From an uncultured Saprospiraceae bacterium (GTDB lineage Bacteria; Bacteroidota; Bacteroidia; Chitinophagales; Saprospiraceae), in assembly GCA_937959095.1 (NCBI GenBank), contig CALGLY010000510.1, forward strand, positions 1 through 7,675: a stretch of DNA of 7,675 nucleotides, in the 5' to 3' direction. Made by a program: the position numbers and the translations under genes. Shown piece after piece: positions 6,736 to 7,675 of this stretch. The notes beneath the pieces are model-generated. The model saw nothing but the letters and a program-made list of their open reading frames with translations, had not been told where the DNA came from and ran no database searches. Position 1 is the first letter of the stretch, and each line of letters starts with the position of its first letter.

Positions 6736-7395
6736 TTAAAAATCTTGATTCAATTCTTGAACGAATTGTTTCACTTTTTTTACATCTTTCAAAGCAGGAG
6801 CAATCTCAAAACGGCTATTAATATCCACGCCTGCAAGCTGCGGATAAGGAAGCTTTCGGATAGTTTTAGCCGCGCTTTCATCAATGCCGCCACTCAATAG
6901 AAATGGAATAATACCTTGATAATTTTTCAACAATTTCCAATCAAATTTAGTGCCATTGCCGCCTTTATTTTTTCCTTTCGTATCAAAAATAAATAAACTG
7001 CACAAGGTTTCATAAGCTTGCACCTGTTCAAAATCCGACGCATCTCCGATGGAAAAGGCTTTAATCAGCTTGGCACTTCGCATGGAAGTTGCGTTCCAAA
7101 GGTCGAGTAGGGTGCGACAGTATTCAGGACTTTCCGAGCCGTGGAGCTGCACATAATCCAAGTTATAGTCATGTACATGATGAAAAACAACATCTATTTC
7201 CACATCTACAAACACGCCTACACGCTTGATGTTAGAATTCCAATTTTCATCCGAAAGTACATCGGCTAAGTCTTTTTCTTTACTGGCATCTCTAGGAGAA
7301 TCTTTATAAAAAATAAAGCCCATGTAGTTAATATTTAATTGTTTGAGGGCTGCTATATTTTCAGCGGATTTCATTCCGCAAACCTTTATTTGCAT
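6736..7395 (-). CDS. trpF: Phosphoribosylanthranilate isomerase
   Basis: A 219-residue (beta/alpha)8 barrel catalysing the Amadori rearrangement of N-(5-phosphoribosyl)anthranilate to CdRP in tryptophan synthesis. It starts MQIKVCGMK, with Cys6 as the expected catalytic base; [11 protein letters not shown] (25-35), VQLHG (82-86), catalytic Asp138 in FIFDTKG, LLSGGI (166-171) and GVDINSRFE (189-197) follow in order. The frame could begin 11 codons earlier at 7428, but those residues (MRNFSKRKTNK) precede the family's usual N-terminus and overlap the upstream gene, so ATG 7395 is preferred. It begins 1 nt after the stop of the 78-aa membrane protein and ends 32 nt before trpB. The gene is stand-alone, not fused to trpC as in enterobacteria. 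It is somewhat AT-richer than trpB. Confidence 0.95.
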   Translation of the reverse strand: MQIKVCGMKSAENIAALKQLNINYMGFIFYKDSPRDASKEKDLADVLSDENWNSNIKRVGVFVDVEIDVVFHHVHDYNLDYVQLHGSESPEYCRTLLDLWNATSMRSAKLIKAFSIGDASDFEQVQAYETLCSLFIFDTKGKNKGGNGTKFDWKLLKNYQGIIPFLLSGGIDESAAKTIRKLPYPQLAGVDINSRFEIAPALKDVKKVKQFVQELNQDF

Positions 7396-7396
7396 T

Positions 7397-7633
7397 TTAT
7401 TTGTTTTTCTCTTTGAAAAATTTCGCAATATGAATTGCAGAAGAAATTGTTAAACAGACTATCGTACATCCAATAATATAGTACAATAAAAGGAATAAAA
7501 AATGTACATCAGCTTCCTGTTTAATATGCTTAGATGATTCTAAAACATCTTTGATGATTAGCCAAATGGCTAATAGAAAAATGCTAAACATTAAATTTTT
7601 TAGCCCTTTTTGAATAGATATTGAGTCGTTCAA
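7397..7633 (-). CDS. Small two-helix membrane protein, DUF6095-like (tentative)
   Basis: A 78-residue protein with two hydrophobic segments, about 14-30 (LMFSIFLLAIWLIIKDV) and 44-67 (HFLFLL...SSAIHI), and a lysine-rich tail, so both termini probably face the cytoplasm. The KGLKNL...IFLL start and the second helix recall small DUF6095 proteins of Bacteroidetes; this is from memory of the pattern and not verified. The only start giving the full length is TTG at 7633; an ATG at 7591 (Met15) would cut off part of the first helix, and the frame also stays open to the window edge. It ends 1 nt before the trpF start, so it is likely co-transcribed and translationally coupled with trpF. No role in tryptophan synthesis can be inferred. 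Confidence 0.55.
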   Translation of the reverse strand: MNDSISIQKGLKNLMFSIFLLAIWLIIKDVLESSKHIKQEADVHFLFLLLYYIIGCTIVCLTISSAIHIAKFFKEKNK

Positions 7634-7635
7634 GA

Positions 7636-7675
7636 CTACGCAATTGCGTTTTGATATAAATCTTCTAAATATTTT
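7636..7675 (-). CDS. Possible C-terminal end of an upstream gene (partial)
   Basis: Reading the minus strand from base 7674, the frame gives 12 codons, KYLEDLYQNAIA, then TAG at 7638-7636. This looks more protein-like than the other open frame across the same bases. The TTG of the 78-aa gene would follow after 2 nt, consistent with a tightly packed operon. It is too short to assign a family; another trp gene such as trpC or trpD would be the natural neighbour but nothing in these residues shows it. Confidence 0.3.
   Translation of the reverse strand, partial: KYLEDLYQNAIA

Noticed and set aside
7396..7428. Longer trpF starting at 7428
   Set aside because: The 11 extra residues are lysine/arginine-rich, precede the canonical IKVCG N-terminus and overlap the membrane-protein gene; ATG 7395 gives normal length and tight spacing.

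Overview
The window looks like a chromosomal segment of a Bacteroidota (Bacteroidetes) bacterium. The inference rests on a 2-oxoacid dehydrogenase E1 with alpha and beta subunits fused in one chain, starts without clear Shine-Dalgarno sequences, AT-rich intergenic DNA against moderately AT-rich genes, and a small two-helix membrane protein resembling DUF6095-type proteins of that phylum. Genus or family cannot be read from the sequence.

Layout, left to right. Positions 1-309 (+) hold the C-terminal end of a DUF1016/YhcG-type PD-(D/E)XK nuclease cut by the window edge. A 160-nt gap with a long imperfect hairpin (332-381) follows. The fused E1 gene (470-2542, +) and riboflavin synthase ribE (2701-3300, +) come next, separated by a hairpin with a T-rich loop and tail. 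ribE converges on lysA (3512-4744, -); the gap is almost entirely one nested inverted repeat (3301-3514). lysA overlaps by 4 nt an upstream, more AT-rich Uma2-family nuclease gene (4741-5319, -). Between Uma2 and trpB lies a 118-bp AT-rich element with perfect 26-bp inverted ends and near-perfect 9-bp flanking direct repeats, resembling a MITE. The rest is a minus-strand tryptophan cluster: a 78-aa membrane protein, trpF and trpB, with trpA not next to trpB. A short frame entering from the right edge may be the tail of a further gene.

The window is mostly housekeeping metabolism: branched-chain/2-oxoacid oxidation, riboflavin, lysine/diaminopimelate and tryptophan. I see no complete novel system, CRISPR array, tRNA or rRNA. 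The most unusual content is the density of large inverted repeats in nearly every longer intergenic gap. There appear to be at least two families: a CACGGAGA/T-tract family at the ends of the E1, ribE and lysA genes, and the MITE-like element at the trpB stop codon. The second point is an apparently acquired Uma2 gene translationally overlapped with lysA.
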